A DNA stretch of 64,000 nt from Petrolisthes cinctipes (taxonomy: Eukaryota > Arthropoda > Malacostraca > Decapoda > Porcellanidae), in NCBI GenBank assembly GCA_033782935.1, contig JAWQEG010001234.1, forward strand, positions 442,501 to 506,500, written 5' to 3'. Each line of letters starts with the position of its first letter. Position 1 is the first letter of the stretch. Below the pieces are notes generated by a model. The model saw nothing but the letters and a program-made list of their open reading frames with translations, searched no databases and was not told the origin of the DNA. This document shows, in pieces, positions 50,568 to 62,334 of the stretch. The translations under genes were made by a program, and so were the position numbers.

Positions 50568-51137
50568 CCGCAAGTTGTTACTTACCCTATGCACTGACAT
50601 CCGCTGGCTTCAATATTTTCACTGTTTGTAGCAAGAAGCCAAACTTGAAAGGATTTGTTATTATTGCGGCTGAGGAGATGGCGTACTATTTCTATTTCGG
50701 TGTTTTGGCCTTATACTGTCCGTAGTATTATTACACAGAAGTAACAGTCAATAAATAAAACACGGTCGTAAAATGTTTATGCAGACACGTTTAGTGCCAT
50801 TACCAAATAAAATATAAAAAACAGTGAACAAGTTTAAATGCCCAAATAATTTTGTGACGAAAGGGCTCGGCATGACCAGAAAAGCTTAGTGCAGACGACA
50901 TACTACGCTGCCGGAGAAAACGTATCTGTTTGCAGTTATCGTATGCTTGAAAAAGTATAGAGATACATTACATATTGTACAGAAAATAAATTAGAAAAAT
51001 ATGATAATCAAAATTATATATTAAATTAAAACATAAATTTGAGTATTCAAATTGTCCCCACTTATATTTCTAAAACCATGATCCTCACTAGCGACGCCAA
51101 GCGGTTGAGCCATGAACTACAACTCGTGAAAACTCCC

Positions 51138-51291
51138 ATTGGGTTCCCCAACTGCATTTGACCTGAAATAATGCAAATGATAAATAATTATTTGTTTCTT
51201 ATTGCAGGACATGGAGATTGGTAGGGTCATTGTTTTTACAATTCTTTTTATAAAGGCAACATTATAGAGTTTATGCTTTTATTTTATTTTA
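51138..51291. other. Unique spacer after the ISL2EU element
   Basis: About 150 bp of AT-rich sequence; no gene seen. Confidence 0.4.
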
Positions 51292-51306
51292 ATTGTTTCT
51301 CTGTTT

Positions 51307-52461
51307 TTTTTTTTATTATTAGGCATTTAATGCAACAAGTAAATGAAATGAGAGTTCCGTTGAGCTTTTGCTTTGTTGACTTCGAAAAAGCATTTGATAG
51401 TGTTTCGAGAGGGACTATGGGGAAGATTATGAGGCTTTATGGAATACCGGAGGAGTTTGTGAAGGTCGTTACGAACATGCATGATGGCACATTCTGTAAA
51501 GTGATGGTTGATGGTTGTATGAGTGATCCGTTTGAAGTCAAGTCAGGTGTGATTCAGGGTGGCATCTTGTCACCTTTGTTGTTCGTATTGGTCATAGATT
51601 ACGTAATGAAAAGGGTTGGTACAGAAACTGGTGCAGGTATACTCTGGGGAGAGAATGGGAAGCTCTTGGACCTGGATTATGCAGATGATATAGTTTTGAT
51701 GTGTGATGGGCCAGAGGAGATGCAGAGGGTGTTGGATTGTTTAGTGAGAGAGGGCTTAAGGGTGGGTTTGGTTATTAATTGTGGAAACACTGAAATTATT
51801 AATATGAACATGGAAAATGCACAGGACTGTATGATTGGAGGTGTGGTGGTAAAGCAGGTTGAAACGTTTAAATATTTGGGTACCTGTTTAACGAAGGATG
51901 GTTCTTTGACCTTAGAATATGAAGAAAGGTTAAGAAAGGCAAATCAGGCAATGAGAATGCTTAAAACTGTTTGGAAGAATAAATTTTTTTCTGTGCATAC
52001 AAAAATCAAAATTTATAAAGTAATGGTTAGTAGTATACTAACCTACGGTCACGAATCATGGTACAGTACAGCGAATATGGACCGTAAATTCTTGGTGTTT
52101 GAAAATAAGGTACTTAGAAGAATATTAGGAATTAAGTGGTGGGATAGGATATCGAATAGCAGAATTAGAGAAATAACAGGGGTGCAGCCAGTTGATGAAT
52201 ATGTTAGGATGTCACGTTGGAAGTGGTTAGGTCATGTGTATAGAAGACATGGGATAGTACGAGATACACTAGGGTGGGTAGCACATGGTACAAGAAGAAG
52301 AGTAAGGCCTAAGGAGACGTGGGTGAGAACAATGAGGCGGGAAGCGGGAGATGAATGTTGGGGAGATTTGGAGGAGTTAGCTCAGGATAAAGTGTGGTGG
52401 CACGAGTTCATTGAGGCCCTATGCAGCCCCGTGGGTGCTACAGGAAATGATTGATTGATTG
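51307..52461 (+). mobile_element. 5'-truncated LINE with 15-bp target duplication
   Basis: ATTGTTTCTCTGTTT at 51,292-51,306 is repeated at 52,462-52,476. The 3' end is a (TGAT)n tail. The insertion carries the RT from motif A (FVDFEKAFDSV) to the C-terminus and lacks all upstream parts. An RTE-like affiliation is inferred from the tail. Confidence 0.85.
51321..52454 (+). pseudogene. Truncated RT, frame intact
   Basis: Open to the stop at 52,452. Motifs: IQGGILSPLLF, DYADDIVLMC, TFKYLGTCL, SSILTYGHESWY, SRWKWLGHVYR, RRRVRPKETWV. No stop interrupts it, so it is young, but it lacks endonuclease and N-terminal RT. Confidence 0.8.
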
Positions 52462-52738
52462 ATTGTTTCTCTGTTTATAGTTTGAGTATTTTTCTGCTAT
52501 CGGCTTCATTTTTAATTTAATTATATAATTTTTTGCTTTACCAGTGTGCTAATGGGGTATAATGCTGTCGATTAATTGAAAGTTACCGATTCCTCAGAAC
52601 TGTGGCAAACAACTGACTGTACCTCAAGCACAGGCAGTATGTCTTGCAGCACAGTTTGTGGGAATTTGTGCTTGCAATTTACCGACAAAATCCTGCCCTA
52701 TTAACTTGTCATCCCTCATCCTTGTGTAAACCCAACAG

Positions 52739-52827
52739 TTTTTGACCGATGCTATTCGTAGCCAAGAACTAGACTTCGAGGTTTTCGACCATGACGACAC
52801 CATAGGGAAGGATGACAAATTAGGGAG
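52739..52827 (+). CDS. C2-domain exon, host gene of unknown identity
   Basis: Acceptor AACCCAACAG, donor GGGAG|GTGAGA. It reads FLTDAIRSQELDFEVFDHD..KDDKLGR, the calcium-binding loop of a C2 domain as in extended synaptotagmins. It ends in phase 2. Confidence 0.6.
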
Positions 52828-53275
52828 GTGAGAATTGACCCTTTTTTAAACCACCATCACCACACACACACGGCTAGGCCACTGCCTTCTCCTTTACTCT
52901 CATTTGCCCCAGTATTCCTGCTTGTCATTAAAGGCAACTAAAATGGGCTTTCACTTCTCCAACTGTTACCTTTTGTGCTTACTTTCCCAGCTCTCAATCA
53001 CCATCTTCCTTGGGAGCTGTTGAGACGTCTAATATCAATCAATTACACACAGCACACACACACGGCTAGGACAGTCTTCTCCTTCACTCTCATTTATACA
53101 GTAATTATAGTGAGGATTCCTTGTACAGTATAAGATTGTAATGCTGTATATGAAAATTGATGAATATATTGTACTGTACCAATTATACCTATACACAAAA
53201 ATACTAAAATACTTTTAGTTCACACGTGAATAGATTTTACTTTTATCAAACCAGAATTAAAAAATAGTAATGCAG

Positions 53276-53376
53276 GCCTTAGCTAATGTGACACGAAGAC
53301 AGCGGGTGACAATAGAATGCTGGCATTATGACTATAGCCCTCTCAAGTCCTATGAAAATGATAACTTTCTGGGCAG
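53276..53376 (+). CDS. Second C2-like exon
   Basis: Acceptor AATGCAG, donor CAG|GTACTC. It reads RRQRVTIECWHYDYSPLK..NDNFLGR, again C2-like. The phase does not join the exon at 52,739 directly, so an exon between them may be missing or the acceptor misplaced. Confidence 0.45.
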
Positions 53377-53577
53377 GTACTCTCTTGATCAAGGTGTTGG
53401 ATTCTTCTTGTTGGTGCAGGAAAACTTTTCGAGTGCATGGAGTGTTGTTATATCTCCTGCCATTGGCACTGCTCTTGTGTGGTTGGCAGAAAAAAAAAAA
53501 AAAGCATATGGAGTTATTATCATTTTTTTTTTTTTTTATATGAGTGAAAATAAAAACCCCACAGAGCACAGGCATGT

Positions 53578-53770
53578 TAATGGGGTGCGGAAATAGGGGG
53601 ACAGGGTTGGCGGGGTTTTTGGGGGGTACGGGAGTAGGGGGACAGGTTTGGGGGGGGTTAGGGGGGTGCAGGAATAGGTTACAGGCTTTATACCCACCCC
53701 AAGCCTGTCCCCCTATTCCCGCACCCCCCGCACCCCCGAAGCCTGTCCCCTACTCCCGCACCCCCTTAAT
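53578..53770. mobile_element. G-rich TTAA-flanked foldback element
   Basis: Opens GTTAATGGGGTGCGG and closes CACCCCCTTAATAA. It has the GGCTTTATACCCACCCC core. Confidence 0.75.
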
Positions 53771-54137
53771 AAACGGCCTGTGAAAATACTTAGGAATGTA
53801 CTGTACTGTACAGAAAAGATTGAAGACTATATAAATGCATTGTGGACCTGACTAGCAGGTACAGTATTGATGCTACTGTATTAACATGGGTTGGATTTGA
53901 TGTGGCTTCTGTATTTTGTGTTTCAATAATGGTAAGATGGTTGATGGTATGATAAACTTTGAATGTGAATGGGTTTTTGACGATGGTATAGCAGCTTAGA
54001 TTATTACACAAAAAAAAAAAAAAAAAAAATCTTAAAGCTAAAAGAGTGCATGTATAGTACAGTTGACAAAATAAGATAAATACTGTTGATAGTTGATAGT
54101 CAATCAATGGAAATGAGTGCATAACAGAGGCACATTT

Positions 54138-54438
54138 CTTAAGGGGGTGCGGAAGTAGGGGACAGGCTTGGGGGGGGTTAAGGAGGTGCGGGAATAGGGG
54201 ACAGGCTTTCTACCCACCCCAAACCTGTCCCCCTATTCCCGCACCCCCCCCCCCCCAAGCCTGTCCCCTACTCCTGCACCTCCCAAACAACCCTCCAATA
54301 CTCCCTCACCCCCTTAAACCCCCCCAAGTCTGTCCCCTACTCCCGCACCCCCTTAAACCCCCCAAGCCTGTCCTCCTACTCCAGCACCCACCTAAACCCC
54401 TCCCCCAGGCCTGTCCCTCTACTCCTGCACCCCCTTAA
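54138..54438. mobile_element. G-rich TTAA-flanked foldback element, C half expanded
   Basis: TTAAGGGGGTGCGGAAGTAG at the left and GCACCCCCTTAAGTATA at the right. The C-rich half has several extra units. Confidence 0.75.
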
Positions 54439-54498
54439 GTATACTAAGGCACATAAGGAAATAATTGTTGGTGGCTTACCAATGTATTTTGACAAGTC

Positions 54499-54728
54499 CT
54501 TAGGGGGGTGCGGGAGTAGGGGACAGGCTTGTGGGGGGGGGGTGCAGGAATAGGGGAACAGGCTTGGGGGGGGGGGGTAGAAAGCCTGTCCCCTATTCCC
54601 GCTCCCCCTATCCCTCCCCATACTCCCGCACCCTTCCGACCCCCCTAAACCCCCCCCAAGCCTGTCCCCCTATTCCCTCACCCCACAACCCCCCCCAAAC
54701 CTGTCCCCTACTCCCGCTACCCCTTAAC
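54499..54728. mobile_element. G-rich foldback element
   Basis: TTAGGGGGGTGCGGGAGTAG at the left and ACCCCTTAACATA at the right. Third copy within 1.2 kb. Confidence 0.75.
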
Positions 54729-54764
54729 ATAAGGATATTAAATAGAATTCTTTTGTATTGCAGG

Positions 54765-55395
54765 ATGTTGTTGGTGTGAGGCTGAGTGAACGAGTGGATG
54801 TGTCATAGGGTGGACAAACTGTGATGTTGATAGGTACCAGAAAGGAAGACACTGCTTGCTACACCTGTCTGACAACAAACATTGCTGACAACCATACTAA
54901 ACACAATGACTTCCCAGGGACTTGCTCCACCTGGTTGGGGGCGTGGGGATGTTGTGATGGTTTGGCCCCCATAGCTTCCTTCCTTGGTAGCCTTGGGAGA
55001 GAGGGGGGGGGGGGGTACAACGACATAGACGTTACCACTCCAGGACCATATTCTATTAAACACATTATTGAACACTGCAACACACACAACCACACTCACC
55101 AACAACACAACATACACTCTCTGAGGGCACTGTGGGAAAGCCTTGTTCAGGCCATGGCCTTCCTCAGGGGCTCGGGGCTGCTCGGCCAGACACCTTGAGG
55201 GACTTCAACAACAACTACACTGTGACCTTCAGGTGTTGTGTAAGTATTTACTACACTCTCAGTCTTTCCCTGCCTACAGAAATGCTAGAATCAGTAATGT
55301 AGATTACCTACTGTATGTTGAAGATCTGTTTTCCAAGTTACTATTAGACCCTAGCTGTGCATGTGGCGAATTTTCTCGGAGATTCCCGGTGAAAG
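54765..55395 (+). other. Exon-like frames, unidentified
   Basis: A frame after TTGCAG at about 54,764 reads DVVGVRLSERVDVS then a stop. A later frame, about 55,230-55,395, reads ..YRNARISNVDYLLYVEDLF..CACGEFSRRFPVK and ends at a strong donor AAA|GTAAGT at 55,396. These may belong to the same host gene as the C2 exons. I do not recognise the protein. Confidence 0.35.
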
Positions 55396-55867
55396 TAAGT
55401 GAAATTCTGCTCCTACAGCAAAGTATATTCACAATGTATTTACAGTTTTACGGCAGAGCTTATACAAGGCAGAATGATAGCCATCAGACGGGCACGTCTT
55501 AAGGGGGAAGTTTTGTATTGGTAAATCTGGAGCAACTGAATCTTCCATTACTTTTGCTATTCTGGTCCTGTTTCATAGCATACTTTGGAGGAATCAAGGC
55601 ACTCCAATGTACCCAAAAAGAATTGCCACCTTAAGGCTGTGGTGTTACTTGGTCAACTACCACAGGATGAATTCAATGATCCTAATTAATCTTGGATACA
55701 GGCTCATTGTCTTGGTTCAGGTATTGAACTTAGGGTCCATTCCGCAATGGTTGGTATTGGTTTGTAAGCACACAAACGAAAGCATCTTAGCTGTGTTAAT
55801 GACTTCTGGGTGAATTATTTAATGAAATTGGGGAGTAAACTATACAGTGATCATTATTATCTAACAG

Positions 55868-55960
55868 TTTGATAGATTTTGTGAATGTGGATACTCAGCT
55901 TTTAGAAAATAATGAAGCCTTACAAGTGTGGTTCGTTGGGAAGCTAACAGACCAATACCA
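55868..55960 (+). CDS. Exon-like segment with a paralogue inside the giant repeat
   Basis: After TCTAACAG it reads LIDFVNVDTQLLENNEALQV.. and ends at a TGA near 55,965. The captured segment at 21,959-22,138 has the same protein sequence with a few changes. Whether this copy is the functional exon or another fragment is open. Confidence 0.45.
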
Positions 55961-56093
55961 CTGAGGAATCGGCTCTTAAGACTCAAACATACAAGACTTG
56001 ATACATCAGCGTGAATGATCCCTGTTAACAATATATTCAATAGATTAAAATTCCCTACAGTACAAGAGCATTAATTTCTGTTGTTTTCTTCAG

Positions 56094-56192
56094 AATCACC
56101 TCAGTTGGTGGAGGGTGTAGATGAGATAGTGGGTGTAGTTGGTGAGGTGGTCAACCCTAAGATGCTCCTTCACTGGTTATCCACAACCCCAG
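56094..56192 (+). CDS. Exon-like frame, unidentified
   Basis: Acceptor TTTTCTTCAG, donor CCCCAG|GTCAGT. It reads SPQLVEGVDEIVGVVGEVVN.. Good splice signals and an open frame support a real exon, but no family was recognised. Confidence 0.4.
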
Positions 56193-56244
56193 GTCAGTGT
56201 CAGTGGTAACATATTCCAAGATGCTGTGAGTGACGGTGTAGCTG

Positions 56245-56660
56245 CTCTCTCCTGTATAGTGACGTGTATAAATAAGGTGTGGGTCATCTAGTGGGACAGA
56301 AGAAAAACTACGGTACCAACATCACCACTAAGCTCCACTGTCTCATCTGGTGTGTGTGTGTGTGTATAACTCCTCTTATCTCCTGTATAGTGACGTGTAT
56401 AAATAAGGTGTGGTCATCTAATGTGTGTGTGTGTGTGTAACTCCTTTGTCTCCTGATAGTGATGTGTATAAATAAGGTGTGGGTCATCTAGTGGGACAGT
56501 AGGGAAGCTACAGTATCAACATCACCACCACCAAGCTCCACTGTCTAATCTAGTGTGTGTGTGTGTAACTCCTCTTGTCTCTTGATAGTGACGTGTATAA
56601 ATAAGGTGTGGGTCATCTAGAGGGACAGAAGGGAAGCTACAGTACCAACATCACCACCAA
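56245..56660. repeat. Tandem repeat, four units of a ~70-130 bp motif
   Basis: TAGTGACGTGTATAAATAAG followed by GTGTGGGTCATCTAG recurs at about 56,255, 56,388, 56,456 and 56,586, with GT microsatellites between copies. Confidence 0.8.
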
Positions 56661-57229
56661 CCTCCACTGTCTCATCTGGTGCGACACCCAATAATCTCAG
56701 GGCTACTAACACCCTACAGTCCCGAGGTATAATATATATATATAGTTGACACATAAGACAGAGTGATATGGGTTTGGCTTGACTTGGCTGTGTTGTGGGT
56801 GGTGGTTATGGTACCAGTCTGAGCCTTATGGCCAGAGGTCAGTTTCCTGTCAACAGCCTTTAGTACCATTTCTTATATTTCATAATTTACTACAACTTTA
56901 CTGTATACTGTTTCCTCTCAAAATTAATGTGTTGTGACACTACTTACCTCTTACTCATATACTGTACTATACTGCTAGTAGCTTATGTGTTGTATTTTTT
57001 CTAAGACTATCAATGTTTTAAAGTAGTCTTTTCACACGTTCTTTTTAACAAGGATGACCAAGTTATGACTGAAGAATGCACCAACTAGGACCAAAGGAGG
57101 CCTCAATCCATGTTTGGTTAGGTTGGATTACATTAGGCCTCTGCTATGTATGACTCTCTTGTTTACTAACTTTTTTCAGAGTTTATTGTTGATGAAAACA
57201 ACCTTGTTTTGGATTTTCCATTTTTTTGT
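56661..57229. other. No gene identified
   Basis: Mixed unique sequence with a short (TA)n at 56,731. Nothing coding or RNA-like recognised. Confidence 0.4.
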
Positions 57230-57480
57230 ATAGTAGTGGTTGGTCATCAAACTAATATCAATGCCAAAAATTATGTTAATTTATGTGATATTCCCCAGCC
57301 AGAATGCCCAATTTGCCAGGCTCTGCCCTTAGATCATTGTGAATGTGGATTATCTGCAAAACAAAGCATTTCCTAAAGAAACAAAATCAATATCACACAA
57401 ATCACAGGATGTACTGTGCTACGAGAAAATATATATTTTCACTTTAAATTCTGACTTTAGCAACTTTGTAAACATTACCG
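57230..57480. mobile_element. Old fragment of the palindromic TIR element family
   Basis: Diverged match to the right end of the 48,698-50,567 element: CCCAATTTGCCAGGCTCTGC, AGCATTTCCTAAAGAAAC, and an end TAGCAACTTTGTAAACATTACCG. Confidence 0.65.
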
Positions 57481-57641
57481 AAACAGTAGTGTGTGTATAA
57501 TGAACTTATGATCATTCTTTATGAGAGCTCTTAGCTCTCATTGAGTGGTCTTATAATCCTAAGTAAAGTTACAGTCTGGTAAATTATTACCTCTAATATA
57601 TAGGCTACCATCTGTACAAAACAATGTTTTTATTCACCCAG

Positions 57642-57826
57642 AGCACGGAACAAGCATGGCGAAGTTGAGCAATAATCACTGTGTTTTGGACCAGTATGTA
57701 TGGGAGGTGACTGACTTCAGCTCCCAGTACGGCAGTGATGGCTCCATCTCTTATGTGGCCAATAATATTATAGGTAAACACACTGTGTACCCTGAGTATG
57801 GGGACTTCTCTGATGCATACTGTCTG
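57642..57826 (+). CDS. FBXL4: FBXL4-like gene, first recognised exon
   Basis: Acceptor TTATTCACCCAG, donor CTGTCTG|GTTAGT. The frame reads VTDFSSQYGSDGSISY.. and ..YPEYGDFSDAYCL, matching the start of the conserved region of F-box/LRR protein 4, a nuclear-encoded mitochondrial F-box protein that precedes its F-box with a discoidin-like domain. ATG at 57,656 has a good context (AAGCATGGCG) and may be the start, but the frame is open back to the acceptor. Assigned from remembered family motifs, not by search. Confidence 0.7.
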
Positions 57827-57849
57827 GTTAGTCTTTCTTCACTTGATGC

Positions 57850-57957
<108 letters not shown>

Positions 57958-58139
57958 GAGTAACCACAGGAGAAAACAAAGGCAGTACAGTAAGTACTTT
58001 CGTATATTACATCTTCAGACAGAATGATACAGAGACATGAGATGGAGTATATATATACAGTGGGAAAATGGGAGGAGCTACACTTGGACAAAGGGTCTGA
58101 TACCCACCTCACCTCACCTCACCTGACCCTTATTCCTAG

Positions 58140-58500
58140 TCTGGTGGAAACTGCTTCATCACCAATTCGGTTAATAATTTATCGCATTTGAAATGGCCAT
58201 AACTCATATTAACATTATCTTTATATGTGCCTGAGATTAGACATGACTCAATTACATTTCTTTCAAGAAGGTTTGACGATTTAGCTAGAACTTTGACACC
58301 CCAGTTAATGTAATGGTCATAAGTGGCTTTTGTTGGAATAAACCACTACTTGGCTGAGCTGTCCTAACACTATACTTGTGTTGTGTTATCCTATTATCTA
58401 AGTCTTTCCCTGTCTGTCCTATATAGAATTTATTACATATGTTGCATGGAATCTTGTATACAACACCTGAGCTACTCGCAGGGCTGTTCTTGATCATCAA
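58140..58500 (-). pseudogene. Penelope-like element fragment (GIY-YIG end)
   Basis: The minus strand reads GVVYKIPCNICNKFYIGQTG.. then ..LDNRITQHKYSVRTAQ.., the GIY-YIG endonuclease tail of Penelope elements. It continues degenerately (YGHFKCDKLLTELVMKQF-like in another frame) to about 58,140. Confidence 0.75.
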
Positions 58501-58563
58501 GAACAGCCCTGCGAGTAACTCAGGTGTTGTATACAATATTCCATGCAACATATGTAATAAATG
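58430..58563. repeat. Near-perfect palindrome made of Penelope sequence
   Basis: Arms of about 66 bp (58,430-58,495 and 58,498-58,563) meet at TTGATCATCAAG. Both arms carry the AACAGCCCTGCGAGTA segment of the GIY-YIG coding region. Confidence 0.85.
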
Positions 58564-59765
<1,202 letters not shown>

Positions 59766-59875
59766 AGGGAGACAGTGATATTGGTGCAGACTTTCATGGA
59801 GATATCTGGGACCTACCATTAGGTTTGGCCAGCATCCTAAGCTGTATATCCTGCTGGGAAATTACTCTTTGCATT

Positions 59876-60170
59876 TAAGGGGGTGTGGGAATAGGGGGAC
59901 AGGCTTGGGGTCGGGTTTAGGGAGGTGCGAGGGGTTTTGTGTGGGTCGGGGGGGGGGGGTGCGGGAGTAGGGGGACAGGCTTGTGGGGGTTAGGGGGGTG
60001 CAGGAGTAGGGGACAGGCTTGGAGGGGTTTGGGGGCGTGCGGGAATAGGGGGACAGGCTTGGGGTGGGTAGAAAGCCTCTCCCATACTCCCAACCCCCCT
60101 AGAACCCCACGCAACCCCCTAAGCCCCCCCCCCCTCCAAGCCTGTCCCCCTATTCCCGCACCCCCTTAAA
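59876..60170. mobile_element. G-rich TTAA-flanked foldback element
   Basis: TTTAAGGGGGTGTGGGAATA at the left, GCACCCCCTTAAAGAG at the right. Both ends carry TTAA. Confidence 0.75.
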
Positions 60171-60984
60171 GAGCATAATATTGTATGAAAGCAATAATGC
60201 ATCACGTACTATTTATCACTTGGAAACAGATACTAAGATTTCTTTAAACAGGTTGAATTTTTTGAAAGCTCAAAAGCATTGCATAGAATATAGTACTGTA
60301 TAATAGGCTATATATAGTTTAGTTTCTGAGGTGGAGAATTATGGAGCTTCAATATATTTGTATTTTTTGTAACTTTACTCTTGTTCTTTATTTTTCCATT
60401 CCTTTTATCATAGTATGCTATTTAACTTGGTAAAATACAGTATTCATTCTCCTTGAGTGGGAGTATATATGGTTTTGTCAGAAATTGGTGGGTACTGATT
60501 CATTTAAAATGTGCCACGGAAAAGGAAACTTACACCTTGTCCCTCCCTCCCCCTGTCAGCTACTTATTTTCCTTTCATTCAACTCTGTACTGCTGAAGAG
60601 GGAGGTAGTTGCCTCCGAAACGTCCATATTTAATACTTTCTGTCTATAAAAAGTGGGTTTTTCTTAGCATGGAAAACATCGCTTGAAAAAAAATTTAAAT
60701 TAAAAATTCTCTAGTTAGTGCTCTGAATTTGTAATACCTCCAATTTCTTTATCTTCCCTAAGTTATACAGAATATGAAGAAGTGGCTGGTGTATGGTAGA
60801 CTATTGAATTTTGCCGATTTTTTAAATGAGCACTTACGGACCTGACTGGAGATAAGGATTTCGTGCGCCGGATAATGTCGCATGACGGATAGCACGACGA
60901 CGGATAATTGAGAGATTACTGTATTTTGTGTTTGGGTTGCATCAGTATGGAGTGCTTTATAACTTTTCCACATGTGGTATATTT
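60171..60984. other. No gene; contains a hammerhead-like motif
   Basis: Unique sequence apart from the motif listed separately at 60,593-60,624. Confidence 0.4.
60593..60624 (+). ncRNA. Hammerhead-ribozyme-like motif
   Basis: CTGAAGA, then G, then a 5-bp stem GGAGG/CCTCC closed by TAGTTG, then GAAAC and GTC. This resembles the minimal hammerhead of Penelope elements (CUGANGA .. GAAAC .. GUC). One extra base lies between the first core block and the stem, and a stem III would be tiny, so activity is uncertain. Confidence 0.35.
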
Positions 60985-61250
60985 TTCAGTCAGTAGGAGC
61001 AAGACAGAGTACATGTGTGTGAATGAGAGGGAGGGAGGGCTGTGGAATATTGCAGATGCAAGAAGTATAGTAGAGGTGGTGAGGTTAAATGAATTTTAAT
61101 ATTTGGGGTCAACTATTCAAAGTTATAGAATTAGAGTGTGTTAGGGAGGTGAGAAGAGAGTGCAGGCAGGGTGGAGTGGGTGGAAAAGAATGTCACGAGT
61201 GACATAGAGGGGAAAATTTATAGGACTGTAATGATGATAGCTATATGGCT
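60985..61250 (+). pseudogene. RT relic, plus strand
   Basis: Reads SRSKTEYMCVNERE.., YLGSTIQ, RVQAGWSGWKRMSRV with stops and frame changes. This is the C-terminal region after the RT core of a LINE. Decayed. Confidence 0.65.
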
Positions 61251-61261
61251 AAGAGGAAGTG

Positions 61262-61945
61262 GTGCTGATGAAAAGACAGGAGTTGGAGCCACCCCACAAG
61301 TGAACCACACTTCATACAGAGACAGTTGAAACTCCTGTTGAAGGACAGCAGTTTCATGGGGGTAAAGTAATCACAAAATCTGCACAGAACAGGCGGTATT
61401 ACCTAGAGAGGTAGTCTGATCTCTCCAAGAGAGATTGTGAGAGAAAGGGAAAGATTAAGTTGTGTGTCACTGAAGAAAAGGGGATAGCCATTTGGAAAAT
61501 ATGGAAAATAAGAGCTTGTTGAATGTTGAAGGAACTGTGTTTTGGGAATACAGGTTTTGGAGATGAGAGAAAAATCAGAAGTAAGGCTTATCACTGCATC
61601 ATTATGTGATGTGGAGAGAAGCTGTGGGGATAGACAGCTGTCAAACTAGGTGGAGTAATGCAAAGTGGAATTATCAGCATAAGAGTGGATTGGGGAAAAG
61701 GTACAGCTTAGAAGATCTTCACTGGAAAGACAAAGAAGAGTAGGTGATAGGACAGAACCCTTAGGATAACCACTGTTGAAATCCTTAGGAGAGGATCTGT
61801 GGATGTCTACAACAGCTACAGAGATAAAGGTACACAGTGAAAGGTAGAAACCATATGAGGGTAGTTTGGAAATAAATGCTTTGTGCCAGACTCAGTCAAA
61901 GACTTTTGGTATGTTTAGTACAACAGTAAGAGCTTCACCCAAGTT
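61262..61945 (-). pseudogene. Jockey-like RT relic, minus strand
   Basis: The minus strand reads LNIPKVFD, VWHKAFISKLPSYGFYLSL, SGYPKGSVLSPTLL, IHSYADNSTLHYS with several stops. YADN replaces YADD. The relic extends to ..LSWRDQTTSLGNTA near 61,430 and further to about 61,262. Confidence 0.7.
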
Positions 61946-62106
61946 CCATATAGAGGATGACTGTATGTGTGTAATCTGTGAAAGAAATGTACCCATTGTG
62001 TTTGTAATTTGTGTACATGTACAGTGGATGACAGTAGTAATGGTATATGTTATTCTAAGATGTTGATATTCTCATTGATTTGTAAAATTATAACACTAAA
62101 CATAAC

Positions 62107-62334
62107 ACTTAAGGGGGTGCGGGAATAGGGGGACAGGCTTGGGGGGTGTTTAGGGGGTTTGGGGGGTGTGGGAGTAGGGGAACAGGCTTGGGGGGGTTAG
62201 GGGGTGCGGGAATAGGGGACAGGCTTTCTACGCACCCCAAGCCTGTCCCCCTATTCTCGCACCCCCCCATTCCCCCCTATTCCTGCACCCCCCCAGTCCC
62301 CCCCCCCAAGCCTGTTCCCTACTCCTGCACCCCC
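62107..62334. mobile_element. G-rich foldback element
   Basis: CTTAAGGGGGTGCGGGAATA at the left, GCACCCCCTTAGCAC at the right, with the GGCTTTCTACGCACCCC core. Confidence 0.75.

Larger units (their letters stand above)
37350..51137. mobile_element. ISL2EU-type DNA transposon with nested insertions
   Basis: The left end AGGAGTTATCACGAGTTGTA matches the reverse complement of the right end (GGGAGTTTTCACGAGTTGTA) over about 46 bp with four differences. AT adjoins both ends as a possible 2-bp duplication. It carries a THAP/DDE gene on + and a SWIM + YqaJ nuclease gene on - in convergent arrangement, the gene pair that defines this superfamily. The element spans 13.8 kb only because 38,217-43,356 and about 48,698-50,567 are insertions. 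Confidence 0.75.
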
